Assembly: GCA_039045975.1 (NCBI GenBank)
Contig: JBCCJA010000020.1
Location: 1-61,739, forward strand
Length of the DNA stretch: 61,739 nt
Origin: JBCCJA01 sp039045975
Lineage (GTDB): Bacteria; Planctomycetota; Planctomycetia; Planctomycetales; Planctomycetaceae
Direction of reading: 5' to 3'
Of the stretch, positions 44,189 through 51,177 are shown piece by piece. A model generated the notes under the pieces. That model worked only from the letters and a program-made list of their open reading frames with translations. It did not search any database and was not told where the DNA came from. A program made the translations under genes and the position numbers. Position 1 is the stretch's first letter; every line of letters begins with the position of its first letter.

Positions 44189-44287
44189 GGTACGGCTCGC
44201 TGTGCGGACCGTGACTTAAAATGCAGGCGTCTCTGAAGGCTTTAACGGTTCGCGAGGCCGCGTCGAATGATCCGCACAGCGCACCAC
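44189..44287. repeat. Degenerate palindromic element, family D copy 2
   Basis: Left arm TACGGCTCGCTGTGCGGACC + GT and right arm ATGATCCGCACAGCGCACCA, with several mismatches, related to the clean copy at 47177-47266. It lies just after the orphan antitoxin stop and before the sirtuin start. Confidence 0.65.
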
Positions 44288-44291
44288 ATGG

Positions 44292-44507
44292 TCATTGTTC
44301 AGGCGAACCGGTGCGACGACGGATGTCCTGGAACGCTTTGCCACCCGGTTTCCGATTGCCTCTTGCGATCGCCTCGAGGCCGCAGCGTATCGCGTCCCGA
44401 ATCTCGGCCCGTTCGATGAGGTCGGCGATATACCCCGGGACGTCGTCGAAACCTGCGGCAGCCGCTTTCTCTTCGAGGTTCCAGTCGTCGGGGAGGGTGA
44501 CCTGCAT
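44292..44507 (-). CDS. Orphan ParD-like antitoxin
   Basis: A 71-residue protein: MQVTLPDDWNLEEKAAAAGF opens like the MQITIPDSPEL antitoxins at 49958 and 50621, and DDVPGYIADLIERAEIRDAI matches their central helix region. No toxin follows: the 100 bp after its stop is the degenerate family D palindrome, then the sirtuin gene. It could be a remnant of a lost module or act in trans. Confidence 0.6.
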   Translation of the reverse strand: MQVTLPDDWNLEEKAAAAGFDDVPGYIADLIERAEIRDAIRCGLEAIARGNRKPGGKAFQDIRRRTGSPEQ

Positions 44508-44638
44508 CCGGCCTCCGGTTCATCGTTTTTCGCAGCCTACAGCAATTCGTGCTGATCTGTGCTGCGATGGAAGCCGTGCGGCTCGCAAAATCAAATGCCG
44601 CGAGCCCGAAAGTGTGGCACGTGTCCATCGGAAATGCT

Positions 44639-45718
44639 CTAACGCCCGCCGATCTCCCGGAACGAATCGTAATGATCCCCGGTGTACCAGACCCGCCCCG
44701 CGGCCCCGACCACGAGACGCTGCGGCCCCGGGCCACCGACGCCGTCGGTCGGGTGGACGTACTCGCGGTAGTGGCCGGCCCGCCGCTGCGGGAGCCGGCG
44801 TTCGCGGTTCTGGAACACGCTGCCGTCGTTGTTGTGCGGGAAACGGCGTTTGAGCGCGATGCGGGCGAGCGTGTCCGAAAGGTCGACCGGGCCGGTGTAG
44901 ATCACGCGGTCGAAGTTCACAATCCGGGCGTTTTGGACGACGGGGTCGGGTTCCCAAAACGTCGGCAGCGGGTCGGCGAGGAGGTCGCCGCCGGCGGTCG
45001 CGGCGAGCAGCGTGCCGACGCGGACGCGGTCGGCGGCGACGGTCCCGCCGTCGGGCGTCGGCAGGCCCCGGGCGAACGCGGCCGCGAACGAGCGGCCGTT
45101 CCCGAGGGCGAGCAAGACGCGGTCGTCTTCGGCCGCGACGGCGGTGACACGGACCGCCCCCGCGGGGACGCGGACGACGGGCGTGACGTCTTTATCCCGG
45201 GGCTTGGAGCGGGCACGGACGGTCGCGGACCCGTCGGTCAGGCGGACCGCCTCGTCGGCGTTGAGCTGCCCGGCGAGCGTGATCCCGCCGCCGTCGGAGC
45301 GGAGCACGATGCGGGTCTTCGGTGCGACCACGCGGAGCGTCCCGAGGCGGTCGTGCCGCAGCGTGACGAGGGTCTCGTCGCGGCCGAGCACGACACGCGG
45401 TGCCGCCGAAGTCTTGGATGCCGCGGGGGCCGGTGCTTCGGCAGAGCGGGTATTCGGAGAAGAGGGGGCGGGCGTCGGGACGTCGCTGGCCGTTTCGACC
45501 GCCGCGGGCTCGGCTGCGACCGTGCCTGAGGCAGAGCCTGCCGACACGAGCGACGGGTCACTCCCGGTGGTCGCCGTATCGTCGGCCCCGGCCTGCCACC
45601 ACCAGACGCCGGCGATCGCCGCGAACGCGAGTACGCCCAACGCCGGCGAGCGGCGGAACAGGGAGACGGCGAGCGGGATGAACGCCGCCGGGTCGGCTCG
45701 TCGCGATCGGTGCACCAT
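44639..45718 (-). CDS. Membrane-anchored ribonuclease, barnase/RNase N1-type
   Basis: A 359-residue protein. One membrane helix near residues 26-42 (ALGVLAFAAIAGVWWW), an Ala/Pro/Thr-rich linker, and a beta-rich region. From about residue 275 there is a microbial ribonuclease domain: SVFQNRERRLP, GHYREYVHP, PQRLVVGAAGRVWYTGDHYDSF. This matches the barnase/RNase Sa family and keeps the catalytic Glu, Arg and His. The domain should lie outside the cytoplasmic membrane. No barstar-like inhibitor is adjacent. It follows the GNAT gene by 11 bp in the gpgS operon. Middle-region function is unknown. Confidence 0.8.
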   Translation of the reverse strand: MVHRSRRADPAAFIPLAVSLFRRSPALGVLAFAAIAGVWWWQAGADDTATTGSDPSLVSAGSASGTVAAEPAAVETASDVPTPAPSSPNTRSAEAPAPAASKTSAAPRVVLGRDETLVTLRHDRLGTLRVVAPKTRIVLRSDGGGITLAGQLNADEAVRLTDGSATVRARSKPRDKDVTPVVRVPAGAVRVTAVAAEDDRVLLALGNGRSFAAAFARGLPTPDGGTVAADRVRVGTLLAATAGGDLLADPLPTFWEPDPVVQNARIVNFDRVIYTGPVDLSDTLARIALKRRFPHNNDGSVFQNRERRLPQRRAGHYREYVHPTDGVGGPGPQRLVVGAAGRVWYTGDHYDSFREIGGR

Positions 45719-45729
45719 GAGTCGGTCGC

Positions 45730-46203
45730 TTAACAGGGTTGGGGCGGCGTGCCGGGCTCCGGCTCGTCGAGCCGTCGGCCCATGCTGATCACCGGGTCCA
45801 CACGGTACCCGAGGCTCTCATAAAACGCCGTCAGTTCCGGGGCCTCGTCGCGGACCTGAAGATTCACCTTCGGGCACCCTCGCGCGGCCAGCGCCGCTTC
45901 GGCGTGCCGTACCAGCGCCGATCCGAGGCCGCGTCCCCGCAGTCGGGGAGAGACCGCGACGCTATACAACCACCCGCGATGGCCGTCGTAGCCGGCCATC
46001 GTCGTGCCGACGATCTCGCCGCGGCTCTCGGCGACGAAAAATAGGTCGTCGTTTAACGCGGCCTTGCGATCGGCGGCCGGGCCGGGGCTGTTGTGGCCGA
46101 CGGTGTAAGGGGCGAAGACTTCTTCCCAGAGGGCTACGACCGCGGCGCGGTCGGTGACGCGGTATGTGCGGATCTCGACGTCGGCGTCGAACGGGCCGCT
46201 CAT
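45730..46203 (-). CDS. GNAT-family acetyltransferase
   Basis: A 157-residue GNAT protein of the YpeA type. Central strands and acetyl-CoA loop: LYSVAVSPRLRGRGLGSALV (R-G-x-G-x-G/A), then AEAALAARGCPKVNLQV and FYESLGYRVDPVISMGRRL. The target is unknown; RimI and YpeA-like enzymes acetylate protein N-termini or small molecules. Its ATG overlaps the gpgS stop by 4 bp, so it is translationally coupled to it. Confidence 0.88.
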   Translation of the reverse strand: MSGPFDADVEIRTYRVTDRAAVVALWEEVFAPYTVGHNSPGPAADRKAALNDDLFFVAESRGEIVGTTMAGYDGHRGWLYSVAVSPRLRGRGLGSALVRHAEAALAARGCPKVNLQVRDEAPELTAFYESLGYRVDPVISMGRRLDEPEPGTPPQPC

Positions 46204-47171
46204 CGGCCGAATTTTTCGCGGTACGAATCGACCTCGATCATCGGCTGGCGTTCGAATTCTTCGATGTTGTATTCGATCAGTTCGAAGCTGCCGTCGTCGA
46301 CACGGTGTTGCCGCATGATCGTCGGCAGCTGTTCGGCGAGCTGGAACCGCTCCTCTTTGCCGAGGCGGTTGAACAGCGTTCTTAAGATGCCGAACGCCAT
46401 GCGGCCGAGGGCGATCGTCTCTTGGTTGCGGTGCACCCGCGTGTCGAGGTCGGTCTGCGCGAACGCGCCGAGGCCGTATTTGTCGTAGATGTCGATCAGC
46501 ATCGCCGTCTCGACGCCGTAGCCGACCGGGTAGGGAATTTTTTCTAAGACCTCGCGTCGGCCGGCGTATTCGCCGCTGAGCGGCTGCACGATCGCGGAGA
46601 GGTCGGGGTAGAACAGGCTGAAGAGCGGGCGAATTAAGATCTCGGTGACCCGGCCGCCGCCGCTCGGGCGGATGCCGTGCGACATCGCCAGCGGGCGGTC
46701 GTAGAACGCTTTGACGTAATGCACGTTCGGGTCGTTGATCAGTGGCGCGACGAGGCCGTACACGAACCGCGGGTGGATATTCTTAATGTCGGTGTCGACG
46801 TAGCAGATCACGTCGCCGTCGAGCAGGTAGAGCGCCTTCCAGAGATTCTCGCCCTTGCCCTTCTTGTCGCCGCACTCGGTGAGGTGTTCCTCGGCGAGAT
46901 AGACGTCGGCCCCGAACTTGGCGGCGATCTCCCGCGTGCCGTCGGTGCTGCCGGAGTCGATGACGGCGATCTCGTCGACGAGCGGGTAGCGGTCTTTGAG
47001 GGCACTTTTAAGAACGACGATCACTTTGCCGATCGTCGCCGCTTCGTTGAGCGTCGGCAGGCACAGCGAGATCTTCAGGCCCTGCCGCTCCTTCGCCTCG
47101 ACAAGGTGCTTGAGGTCCCAGAACGCGGAGTGGTGAAACGTCCGCTCGGCGAGCCATTGGTCTCGGGTCAT
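46200..47171 (-). CDS. gpgS: Glucosyl-3-phosphoglycerate synthase
   Basis: A 323-residue GT81-family enzyme that joins glucose from a nucleotide donor to 3-phosphoglycerate, first step to the compatible solute glucosylglycerate. Motifs: LCLPTLNEAATIGKVI, VIDSGSTDGTREIA, YVDTDIKNIHPRFV (DxD metal site), QPLSGEYAGRREVLEKIP, and GYGVETAMLIDIYD. It retains the RTFHHSAFWDLKHLVE opening typical of GpgS. The phosphatase for the next step was not found. It leads the gpgS-GNAT-RNase operon; a clean family D palindrome precedes it. Confidence 0.93.
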   Translation of the reverse strand: MTRDQWLAERTFHHSAFWDLKHLVEAKERQGLKISLCLPTLNEAATIGKVIVVLKSALKDRYPLVDEIAVIDSGSTDGTREIAAKFGADVYLAEEHLTECGDKKGKGENLWKALYLLDGDVICYVDTDIKNIHPRFVYGLVAPLINDPNVHYVKAFYDRPLAMSHGIRPSGGGRVTEILIRPLFSLFYPDLSAIVQPLSGEYAGRREVLEKIPYPVGYGVETAMLIDIYDKYGLGAFAQTDLDTRVHRNQETIALGRMAFGILRTLFNRLGKEERFQLAEQLPTIMRQHRVDDGSFELIEYNIEEFERQPMIEVDSYREKFGR

Positions 47172-47176
47172 GGGCG

Positions 47177-47266
47177 GTAGGGTCCGCTGTGCGGACCGTG
47201 CTGAGGGCTCGCTTGGTTTGATTCGAATCCGGAAGCCGATGAAACGGTCCGCACAGCGGACCCTAC
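47177..47266. repeat. Palindromic element, family D copy 1
   Basis: A 90-bp element: GTAGGGTCCGCTGTGCGGAC + CGT at the left end and its exact complement at the right. Each arm is itself palindromic (GGTCCGC / GCGGACC), so a cruciform is possible. It includes the stop codon (TAG, 47263-47265) of the M20-like gene and ends 5 bp before the gpgS start. Confidence 0.88.
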
Positions 47267-48450
47267 GGCTCGGTGACTTCCTCTGCCGCCCCGGAGTCGA
47301 TCGCCAGCAGGGTGCCGACCACTTGTGCGACGCCTTTTAAGATCGGGTCGATTTCGACGTAGTCGGGCTCTCGACGGTTTTTATTCCCGCGACTGACACC
47401 GAGTGTGACCGCCGGGATGCCGCGGGCGATGAATTCCGACAGGTCGGACGGGCTGTGGCCTTGGTCGGGCTCGACGCCGACCGTCTCCATGACGGCGAGC
47501 GTCGCCTTAACGAGCGGGTGTGCGAAGGGCAGGCCGCCGGCCTGGCGGCGGAAGAAGACGTCGAGGTCGGCGCTGACGGCGTGCCGGGCGGTGATCTCGG
47601 CGACGATGTCGGCGATCTGCCGCTCGACCCGCTCGATCATCTGGTCGGAGTGGCTGTTGACCTCGAAGCCGAGCATCGCGTTCTCGGGCTCGTCGTCATA
47701 GCTGATGCCGGCGAAGACCTGCGCGAGGCGGATCTTGGTGAACGGCCGCGTCGGGACCTCGATCCGCAAGATGCGGTTGATGATGTAGTTCAGGACCGCG
47801 ATCGCCGATTCGGCCCCGTAGCTGCGTGACTCGATCGGTCGGACGTGACAATGGATGTCGCCGCGGATCGTGCCGATCGAGAAGAAGTTCAGCCGACCGA
47901 GGTGCACACCCTCGACCGAGACGCCGTAGTCGAACGGCCGCGGGGCGTGGTCGAGGAAGTCGCGGATCCCGCCGTGGTTGCCGCGGTTCAGTGACCGCAC
48001 CGAGCCGAGCAACTGCAGGTTGTGCTCCAGCTTGACGTCGAGCCGTTCGAGGCAGGCCGGCAGCATCGCGACGACGGCGGCCCCGAGGGCGTTGTCGCTG
48101 ACGCCGGGACCGGTGACGCGGTCGGCGGTGATCGTCAGGTCGTGGTCGACGTTGTCGGGGACGATCGTGTCGAGGTGGGCGACGGCGAGGATGGTTTTGT
48201 CGGGGTTTTTGCCCGGCACGAAGCCGACGGCGTTGCCGAAGTCGTCGTAGCCGGCCGTCACGCCCTGTTCGGTCAGCCGGTCGAGCAGGTACCGGCCGCG
48301 GGCCTCCTCGCCGCCGCCGGGGGCGGGGATCTGGCCGAGCGTGACGAGCGTCGCGAGGATCTCCTCGCGGAGCGGGGCGAGTTCGTCTTCGAGCCCCGCG
48401 ACGCGGGCGACGAGCTGTTCGGTGAGGGGCTGTTCGAGACTCGCGGTCAT
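47263..48450 (-). CDS. M20/M42-type hydrolase-like protein, altered active site
   Basis: A 395-residue protein of the M20/M28/M42 metallohydrolase fold: ILAVAHLDTIVPDNVDH with first metal His/Asp, ITADRVTGPGVSDNALGAAV with the bridging Asp, and GHSPSDLSEFIARGIPAVTLG near the end. The usual EE pair (general base and metal ligand) after the third segment is replaced: the equivalent place reads LGSVRSLNRGNHGG. Function is therefore unclear; it could be a modified peptidase or a scaffold. It starts with a polar helix (LTEQLVARVAGLEDELAPLREEI). Its stop lies in the family D palindrome. Confidence 0.75.
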   Translation of the reverse strand: MTASLEQPLTEQLVARVAGLEDELAPLREEILATLVTLGQIPAPGGGEEARGRYLLDRLTEQGVTAGYDDFGNAVGFVPGKNPDKTILAVAHLDTIVPDNVDHDLTITADRVTGPGVSDNALGAAVVAMLPACLERLDVKLEHNLQLLGSVRSLNRGNHGGIRDFLDHAPRPFDYGVSVEGVHLGRLNFFSIGTIRGDIHCHVRPIESRSYGAESAIAVLNYIINRILRIEVPTRPFTKIRLAQVFAGISYDDEPENAMLGFEVNSHSDQMIERVERQIADIVAEITARHAVSADLDVFFRRQAGGLPFAHPLVKATLAVMETVGVEPDQGHSPSDLSEFIARGIPAVTLGVSRGNKNRREPDYVEIDPILKGVAQVVGTLLAIDSGAAEEVTEP

Positions 48451-48580
48451 GGCGGCCCGGGTTCCGGAAGGGTCGGACGACCCGTGAACCTAAGGGGGTC
48501 CGCCGTCGTTGTCGACACGGCCCGTCGCCCCCCGCCGGCGGGCCTAGACTGCGGTACCGCTTGGTCCGGAGAGCCGAACC

Positions 48581-49069
48581 GTGTCGCCGACGACGCCGAC
48601 CGCCGCCGCCCCGCCGGTCGACCCCGACCGCCCGGTCGAACTCTGTAGGCCGCGTCACCCGCTGGAGGCTCACGCGATCCGGCTCGCGCTCGAGGCCGAA
48701 GGGGTCGAGACGCTCGTCGTCGGTGACAACCTGCGGACCGCGGCCGGCGAAGTGCCGCTCGGCCACGCCGTCGGGCCGCAGGTCGTCGTGCGGGCGGCCG
48801 ACTTCGACCGGGCCCGGGCGGTCGCGGACGGGCTCGGGCTGGAGACGCTCCCGCTGTCGGACGATGACGGCGGCGGCGTGCTGCGGCGGGCGTTGCTGGC
48901 GTTCCCGGCGATCATCGCGGCGGCGGCGTTGCTGGCGATCCTGGGCGATCGGGGCGTGCATCCGGTCTGGCGTGTCGCGGCGTCGGCGGGCGTCGGGCTG
49001 ATCCTGCTCGCCGGCATGATCGGCGTGTTCCGCGTCCCGCGGGCCGGCAAAGGGAATTCCGACGGCTAA
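48581..49069 (+). CDS. DUF2007-like protein with two membrane helices
   Basis: A 162-residue protein. The N-terminal DUF2007-like domain has VELCRPRHPLEAHAIRLALE, VETLVVGDNL and VVVRAADFDRARAV. DUF2007 proteins are called putative signal-transducing proteins, but no biochemical role is settled. Two helices (LLAFPAIIAAAALLAIL; VAASAGVGLILLAGMIGVF) follow. GTG start, with GGAGAG upstream. The next gene has the same domain, so the two look like tandem paralogs. Confidence 0.75.
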   Translation: MSPTTPTAAAPPVDPDRPVELCRPRHPLEAHAIRLALEAEGVETLVVGDNLRTAAGEVPLGHAVGPQVVVRAADFDRARAVADGLGLETLPLSDDDGGGVLRRALLAFPAIIAAAALLAILGDRGVHPVWRVAASAGVGLILLAGMIGVFRVPRAGKGNSDG

Positions 49070-49119
49070 TCGCCTCCCGCGTTATCTTACGGGGCGATGT
49101 CGCAGGCGTCGTTTGAGCG

Positions 49120-49839
49120 ATGGCGGGGATTGTGATGACGTCCGACGAGAATCCTGTCGCAGTTTTCCGCGGGGCGAACGCCTTCGACGCCCACGCCGCG
49201 TGCTGTGCGGTCGAGGCGGCGGGGATCCCGGCCGAGGTCGTCGGCGACACCCTCGACTTCGCGCGGGGCGAGATCCCGTTCGGCGTCGCGACCGAGCCGG
49301 CCGTCGTCGTGCGGGCGAGCGACGAGACGGCGTGTGCCGAAATACTCGCTGATCTTCGGGCGGCTCATCCGGAGGCGGAGCCGGTGAGCGAGGAAGAGCA
49401 AAAGGCATATGGCAGGCTGACGCGTATGAAGCGCGTCGCGGCGTGGTCGCTGTTCGGCACCTGGTTTCTGCTGCCGCTGCCCCTGATAACGATGCGCGAC
49501 GCGGGGTGGGACGGTTCCTACGGTCCGATGATCGCCGCCGTGCTACTGGCGGCGGCGGTGGTCGTGCCGGCGGGCTTCGTCTTGTTTTTCTATAGCCGGA
49601 AAGGCTGGCCCGCGGCCTACGAGTTCGCCGACGCGGACGAGCCCGAGGCCGACCTGTGGACGTCGCGGCCCGAGATCGGGCGGACCGTGTTCGGGGCTGT
49701 CGGACTGTTCGCCGTGCTCGCCGCTTGGACCAACCTGACGGAGGGCCGCGTCCGCGGAGTCGGCCTGCTGATGGGGGCCGTGCTCGCGTTGGTGCTGACA
49801 GTGTGGTGGGACCGGATCGTGCGGGAGCGGCGGGGGTGA
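49120..49839 (+). CDS. DUF2007-like protein with four membrane helices
   Basis: A 239-residue protein. A DUF2007-like N-terminus (VAVFRGANAFDAHAACCAVE, AEVVGDTLDFARGEI, AVVVRASDETACAEILADL) parallels the gene before it. Four helices follow: WSLFGTWFLLPLPLITM, MIAAVLLAAAVVVPAGFVLFF, VFGAVGLFAVLAAWTNL and VGLLMGAVLALVLTVWW. The start is ATG at 49120 or 49135. The second helix pair has a charged loop (YSRKGWPAAYEFADADEPE). It probably works with the previous gene. Confidence 0.7.
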   Translation: MAGIVMTSDENPVAVFRGANAFDAHAACCAVEAAGIPAEVVGDTLDFARGEIPFGVATEPAVVVRASDETACAEILADLRAAHPEAEPVSEEEQKAYGRLTRMKRVAAWSLFGTWFLLPLPLITMRDAGWDGSYGPMIAAVLLAAAVVVPAGFVLFFYSRKGWPAAYEFADADEPEADLWTSRPEIGRTVFGAVGLFAVLAAWTNLTEGRVRGVGLLMGAVLALVLTVWWDRIVRERRG

Positions 49840-49957
49840 CGGTGTTAGCCCATCACTCGTGTCGCGTCACGACGCGTGTGCGGCCGGGATGATGTCCCGG
49901 CTCGACCGTTTGCTAAAGTCGCGAGGATTTCTGGCACGGCAGAGAAGGGCGGAGCCG

Positions 49958-50203
49958 ATGAAAATCACGATCCCCGACAGTCCCGAGTTGACCGCCCGGA
50001 TCGCCGCAGAAGGCTTTTCCGACGCCGAGGCTTATGTGCACGCCCTGGTCGCGAAAGACCTTGAGGTCGCCGCGATCATGGAAGGGGTCGCCGACGTCGA
50101 GGCGGGGCGGGTTCAGCCGGCCGATGAGGCGTTCCGAGAAATTCGTGCCGAAATCGCCGCCGCCAAAGAACGGTCGGCCGCCGCGGCCACGCGACAGGCA
50201 TGA
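49958..50203 (+). CDS. ParD-type antitoxin, module 1
   Basis: An 81-residue protein: MKITIPDSPELTARIAAEGF, ASDAEAYVHALVAKDLEVAAI-like centre (seen as DAEAYVHALVAKDLEV) and EGVADVEAGRVQPADEAF. This is a ParD/RHH-like antitoxin; it should neutralise the adjacent toxin and repress its own promoter. A GGAG four bases before the ATG sets the start, and the toxin ATG overlaps its stop by 4 bp. Closely related to the antitoxin at 50621. Confidence 0.85.
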   Translation: MKITIPDSPELTARIAAEGFSDAEAYVHALVAKDLEVAAIMEGVADVEAGRVQPADEAFREIRAEIAAAKERSAAAATRQA

Positions 50204-50520
50204 CGTGGCGGGTGATCGTTTCGCGGCGTGCCCGTGAGGACGTCGTCGAGACCGCCTTGTGGTTGGGCGAGAACCGTTCGTGGTCTGACGCGGACCGATG
50301 GGCCGATCTCACCGAACGGGTCATCCTCGGATTGAGTGACGACCCGGCGCAACATCCGATCGCACACGACGCCACTCCGGGACGGGCATTTCGTGAACAG
50401 CTCTTCGGCGTGGGAAAACGACGGACTCATAGAATTGTGTTTGAGTGCCGTGGTGGCGAGGTACACGTCCTCCGTGTCCGCCACTTATCGCGTCGTGATC
50501 TTGCGGCCGATGATTTGTGA
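50200..50520 (+). CDS. ParE/RelE-type toxin, module 1 (intact)
   Basis: A 106-residue toxin: RVIVSRRAREDVVETALWLG, then RAFREQLFGVGKRRTHRIVF and the final strand EVHVLRVRHLSRRDLAADDL. All ParE-family segments are present, so the module looks intact. ParE toxins poison gyrase; RelE types cut mRNA. The sequence cannot tell which applies here. Overlap of 4 bp with the antitoxin gene. Confidence 0.85.
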   Translation: MTWRVIVSRRAREDVVETALWLGENRSWSDADRWADLTERVILGLSDDPAQHPIAHDATPGRAFREQLFGVGKRRTHRIVFECRGGEVHVLRVRHLSRRDLAADDL

Positions 50521-50620
50521 CGCCGTTTGCCTTATACGCGACTATCATACGGGATGTTGAAGCTCGAGACCCGTGTCCGAATCCGGGCCTGATTTTTCCT
50601 CGAGTTCCGAGTCCGGTGCG

Positions 50621-50845
50621 ATGCAGATCACGATCCCCGACAGCCCGGAACTGGCCGCCCGCGTCGAGGCGGGCGGATACCCTGACGCTGAGGCTTACGT
50701 ACGCGCCCTCGTCGATCGGGACCTCGAGGTCGCCGCGATCATGGAGGGGGTCGCCGACGTCGAGGCGGGACGGGTGAAATCTCTCGAAGGGCTGCGGGAA
50801 GAAGTCCTGCGTGCGCTCGACGAACGGCACCTGGATGAGGTTTAG
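50621..50845 (+). CDS. ParD-type antitoxin, module 2
   Basis: A 74-residue protein: MQITIPDSPELAARVEAGGY, DAEAYVRALVDRDLEVAAIM and EGVADVEAGRVKSLEGL. It closely matches the first antitoxin, so the two modules arose by duplication. The toxin ATG at 50835 overlaps its end by 11 bp. The ATG at 50621 is chosen because it aligns with antitoxin 1. Confidence 0.85.
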   Translation: MQITIPDSPELAARVEAGGYPDAEAYVRALVDRDLEVAAIMEGVADVEAGRVKSLEGLREEVLRALDERHLDEV

Positions 50846-51116
50846 AGTCGTCCGTTCGTCCGCGGCGTCGCGGGACGTGACGGAGAACGCGATCTGGTGG
50901 GCCGACCATCGGTCGCGTGAACAGGCCGTGCGATGGCTCGATCTGGCCATTCTCAAACTCGAGTCACTGGGAAATGACCCGTCGCGTCATCCGCCCTGCG
51001 ACGAGAACTTTGCGATTCCCGATGTGACGATCCGGCAGCTCAACTTCGGGTTCGGTCCGCGACCGACGCATCGAATCCTCTTTTCGGTAACCGGGTCAGA
51101 GGTCTTCGTGTATTGA
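50835..51116 (+). pseudogene. ParE/RelE-type toxin, module 2, cut by a stop codon
   Basis: A 93-residue frame: MRFRVVRSSAASRDVTENAI, then RPTHRILFSVTGSEVFVY and TGA. The intact toxin 1 continues at this point. Reading through the TGA in the same frame gives VLHARRRPLAVDDLA and a stop at 51164, which aligns with VRHLSRRDLAADDL of toxin 1. A nonsense change (CGA to TGA) is the simplest account; read-through or a sequence error are alternatives. The methyltransferase frame overlaps this tail only if it starts at its first ATG. Confidence 0.75.
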
Positions 51117-51177
51117 GTGCTTCACGCACGACGACGGCCGCTCGCCGTCGATGATCTCGCATGACGCCCTTCGCCTG

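Noticed and set aside
51114..51116. TGA in the second ParE toxin as a selenocysteine codon
   Set aside because: No stem-loop characteristic of bacterial SECIS was seen after it and the aligned residue in the paralog is arginine; a nonsense mutation is simpler.
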